Shown here: positions 3,971-6,487 of the stretch, piece by piece
Layout: each line of letters starts with the position of its first letter
Numbering within the stretch: the first letter of the stretch is position 1
From: Nitrososphaerales archaeon
GTDB lineage: Archaea; Thermoproteota; Nitrososphaeria; Nitrososphaerales; UBA183
Length of the DNA: 6,487 nucleotides
Assembly: GCA_030045755.1 (NCBI GenBank)
Contig: JASIEW010000003.1
Coordinates: 1 to 6,487, forward strand
Direction of reading: 5' to 3'
Position numbers and translations under genes: made by a program
The notes under the pieces: model-generated
Databases searched by the model: none
Told to the model about the DNA's origin: nothing
Seen by the model: only the letters and a program-made list of their open reading frames with translations

Positions 3971-6463
3971 TCAGGCCGAAGGCTTCGCGAGACGCCTGTT
4001 CTCTTCCTTCAGTTCCTCCACCTCTCCCCTGAGCTTGGAGAGCGCGGCAGAGGATTCGAGGGACGCGTTGAGCTCATAGAAGGTCTCGAGGGCCATGCGC
4101 CGCACTCTCGGGTCGCGGTCCGTTTCGGAAGCTGTCTTGACCGCCTCTGCGAACCTCCTGTCCCCGAAGTGCCTGATGATCTCAGAGAGCGCGAAGAGCC
4201 TCATTCTGAATTCCTTGTCGTGGAGGATCATCTCCTTCAGCAGTGGGACCTCTTCGTCCAGCACCGCACCTCTCCCCTTTATCGCCTTCAGCGCGCCGAG
4301 CCTGACCCTCGTCGGCTTGCCGTAGGCCAGATTGTCCCTGATGATAGCGCTGACCTCCGGATCCTTCAGCTTGCCCATCGCTTCGAGGCACGCCTCCCCC
4401 AGCGTCTCGTTGGGTGATCGGACCTGCATCGCCTCCTTCAGTTTGGGGAGCGCTCCCTCGGGCCAGGACTTTGCAAGCGAAAGAGCGGCCTCGCACCGCA
4501 CGTACGGGCTCTCGTCTCCGCCTAGGAGGCCCACCAGCATGTCGCGCGCCTTTTCCTCCCTGAAGCCTCCCAAGGCGGCGGCCAGCCCGCGCCTGACCTT
4601 CCTGTCTTTCGGCAGGCCTATCTCCGCGAGCGCGGAGAGAGCTTCAGGAGTCCCTATCTCGCCGAGGGCGACTAGGGCGCTGGACCTGACGTGCCAGTAC
4701 TGGTCCTTCATCGCGGCTTCCTTGAGGGACTGGACCGTCCGGAACGACTTGAACTTCCCGAGGGCCTTGGCCGCGTCCGCCCGGCTCGAAGAGTCCTGGC
4801 TCTCTTGGAGCTGGTTCTGCAGGATGTCTGCCCCCTTTTCGAACTTGACCTTCTTCAGGAGCCAGTGCTCAGGGTCGAGCTCGATTATCGAAGGCTTGGA
4901 CGGCAGCGAGAAGGACAGAGACTGGTCGGCAGAGGAAAGCGCGACTCTCCTCTTGAGCCTCTGGCCGTCCACGTAGAACACCACGTCGCAAGGAAGCTTG
5001 AACACCGGGGTGCCGTCTTCCAGCTTCTGCACCTGCTTGACGGCGAGCGTGGCGACCTTCCCGTCCTCGTCCCACGAGTAGTTCACTTCGAACTCCGGGT
5101 AGCCGGGCTTGAGGAACGCCTGCTCGAAGAACTCCTGCAAGGAGAGACCGGTAGTCTTCTCCAAGGACCTGCGGAAGTCGTGGCTCTCCGCGCTCTGGAA
5201 GGAGTAAGCCTTCAGATATTCGCCGATCCCCTTGAAGAAGGGCTCGTCTCCCATGTAGTGCCTGAGCTCGTGGAGCATGAGCGCGCCCTTCTCGTAGGTG
5301 GTGTAGTCGAAGACGTCGTCGGGGAAGACGTAGCGGTTGTCCACTATCGGCCTCCTGTAGTCGGACTCGTCTTCTCCGAGGTATTGCTCGGCCATCTTCC
5401 CGAGGTCCCACCTGAACTCGTCCTTCCCGCGCGTCCTCTCGAGGTAGAGGGCCTGGAAGTAGGTGGCGAAGGCCTCGTTGAGCCACGCGTGCGACCATTC
5501 GGCGCAGGTCACCAAGTCCCCGAACCACTGGTGCGCGAGCTCGTGCGCCACGAGGTTGACGGCGTTCACCTGAGGAGAGGCATATGAGACCTGGAAGTCC
5601 TCCTCGGAGGCGGCGTCAGGATAGTACGACATCGCGAGCGTCGTCGCGTTGAGGTTCTCCATCCCACCGTAGATGAAATCCTCGACGGTCGTCTGGTCGT
5701 ACTTCGCGTAAGGATACTTCACCCCTGTGAGCGACTCGAACACCTCGATCATCTTGGGCGTCTCCCCGAAGTACCTGAGGACGTCCGCCCTCTTCGACTC
5801 AGGGAAATTGTAGCGGAGCTTCAGGCCGTTCGACTCCTGGACGACTTCGCCGAACTTCCCCGCGACGAACGAGGTAAGGTACGAGGAGTGAGGGATGTCT
5901 TCCCTCCAATGGAACGTCCTCGTCTTGTCGCCAACAGTCTCTGAAACCAGCTTGCCGTTTGAGATCACCCTGTACTCGGCTGGCACGGTGAGAATCAGCT
6001 CGCTGCTGGACTTCTCGTTAGGACTGTCGCAGCACGGGAACCAGTATCTGGCGAACTCCGCTTCGTTGTGGGACCACGCTTGCGTCTCCTTCTGGGGGTA
6101 TTCCTTGCTCGGCTCCGTGAAGTAGATTCCCTCCTCGGGAGTCGCGCTATACTCCACCCGCACCGCGTGGGTCCCAGTCAGAGCGCTGGCGAGGGTCAAG
6201 GTCAGGACGCTGCCGTCGTGCTCGAACTCCAAGGGCGCCCCGTCGAGGACCACCCTCTTGACGTCGAGGCCGCTCGCGTCCAAGGAGAACCGTCGCAGGC
6301 CCGGCCTGGCCGGCCTTACAGTGAGGGTGCACGACCCGGATACGCTCTTCGTACCAAAGTCGATCGCGAGCTCTACCTTGATGTGCTCTGTGTGAACGTC
6401 CTTCTGCCTCGCATAGTGAGGCTTGGACTCCGGAAGGTGGAAGGACTTGTACGCCCCTGTCAA
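3971..6463 (-). CDS. M1 family zinc aminopeptidase with C-terminal HEAT-repeat domain
   Basis: An 830-residue cytosolic aminopeptidase that removes N-terminal residues from peptides. Seen: N-terminal beta domain (about 25-205) with the substrate-side FARYWFPCCDSPNEK region (137-151); GGMEN exopeptidase motif (266-270); zinc site HELAH (307-311) with third ligand E330 exactly 18 residues later in WLNE; catalytic tyrosine Y390 in TTYEKGA; beta-sandwich (about 456-540); then about eight HEAT-type helical repeats (560-809) and a short charged coiled coil (about 806-826). All catalytic residues are intact. Known relatives include Tricorn-interacting factors F2/F3 and puromycin-sensitive aminopeptidase; here HEAT repeats take the place of the usual ERAP1-like C-domain, as in some bacterial M1 proteins. 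The start given is a TTG at 6463, which suits the family N-terminus (FHLPESKPHYA), but the frame is open to the right edge and no Shine-Dalgarno site is visible, so translation may begin slightly upstream. No signal peptide is seen. Confidence 0.93.
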   Translation of the reverse strand: MTGAYKSFHLPESKPHYARQKDVHTEHIKVELAIDFGTKSVSGSCTLTVRPARPGLRRFSLDASGLDVKRVVLDGAPLEFEHDGSVLTLTLASALTGTHAVRVEYSATPEEGIYFTEPSKEYPQKETQAWSHNEAEFARYWFPCCDSPNEKSSSELILTVPAEYRVISNGKLVSETVGDKTRTFHWREDIPHSSYLTSFVAGKFGEVVQESNGLKLRYNFPESKRADVLRYFGETPKMIEVFESLTGVKYPYAKYDQTTVEDFIYGGMENLNATTLAMSYYPDAASEEDFQVSYASPQVNAVNLVAHELAHQWFGDLVTCAEWSHAWLNEAFATYFQALYLERTRGKDEFRWDLGKMAEQYLGEDESDYRRPIVDNRYVFPDDVFDYTTYEKGALMLHELRHYMGDEPFFKGIGEYLKAYSFQSAESHDFRRSLEKTTGLSLQEFFEQAFLKPGYPEFEVNYSWDEDGKVATLAVKQVQKLEDGTPVFKLPCDVVFYVDGQRLKRRVALSSADQSLSFSLPSKPSIIELDPEHWLLKKVKFEKGADILQNQLQESQDSSSRADAAKALGKFKSFRTVQSLKEAAMKDQYWHVRSSALVALGEIGTPEALSALAEIGLPKDRKVRRGLAAALGGFREEKARDMLVGLLGGDESPYVRCEAALSLAKSWPEGALPKLKEAMQVRSPNETLGEACLEAMGKLKDPEVSAIIRDNLAYGKPTRVRLGALKAIKGRGAVLDEEVPLLKEMILHDKEFRMRLFALSEIIRHFGDRRFAEAVKTASETDRDPRVRRMALETFYELNASLESSAALSKLRGEVEELKEENRRLAKPSA

Positions 6464-6487
6464 CCCGGGCAGGCGGCCCGGTCGGCG

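Noticed and set aside
4691..5587. 298-residue rightward open frame
   Set aside because: It is antisense to the M1 catalytic region with low-complexity Leu/Val/Glu/Arg composition and no promoter or ribosome site; a GC-driven shadow.
1..6487. Search for tRNA, rRNA, CRISPR repeats, insertion-sequence ends or integrase sites
   Set aside because: Nothing consistent was seen by eye: no regularly spaced repeats, no terminal inverted repeats and no transposase-like frame. Coding sequence fills nearly the whole window, with non-coding gaps of about 70 bases at most.

Overview
The window looks like a high-GC archaeal chromosome segment. The evidence is compact gene packing, TATA-like boxes about 26-32 bases before start codons that lack leaders, one textbook Shine-Dalgarno site, heavy use of AGG (Arg) and ATA (Ile) codons, and an archaeal-style gene set: a short RNase J-like beta-CASP nuclease, an M1 aminopeptidase, an M3B oligopeptidase and a HAD phosphatase. 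A Thermoproteota/Thaumarchaeota-like lineage is plausible, but no marker gene is present to settle it. I see no mobile element, CRISPR array, tRNA or rRNA.

Layout. Positions 1-2686 form a leftward cluster read in the order: 51-residue single-pass membrane protein, RNase J-like beta-CASP metallo-hydrolase (overlapping it by 4 bases), and oligoendopeptidase F (cut by the left edge just before its HExxH zinc site). Positions 2687-2757 are a short divergent promoter region built around a palindromic TATATA. Rightward from it run a 41-residue C-tail-type membrane protein and, 5 bases later, a HAD-superfamily phosphatase. A separate rightward gene with its own TATA-like box (3612-3968) encodes a small protein whose predicted strand/helix order resembles the HPF/RaiA ribosome-hibernation fold. 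It converges, with only 2 bases between the stop codons, on a long leftward gene for an M1 zinc aminopeptidase with a C-terminal HEAT-repeat domain. That gene's start lies at or just beyond the right edge.

How the genes fit together. The two peptidases (M3B oligoendopeptidase and M1 aminopeptidase) would act on cytosolic oligopeptides, for example those left by the proteasome. The beta-CASP hydrolase and the HPF-like protein point to RNA and ribosome turnover. Most notable is the central block: two tiny membrane proteins transcribed divergently from one shared palindromic TATA element, one of them apparently translationally coupled to the nuclease. Five of the seven genes appear to start with TTG. 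The rest is ordinary housekeeping sequence, and I do not see a clear novel defence or metabolic system.
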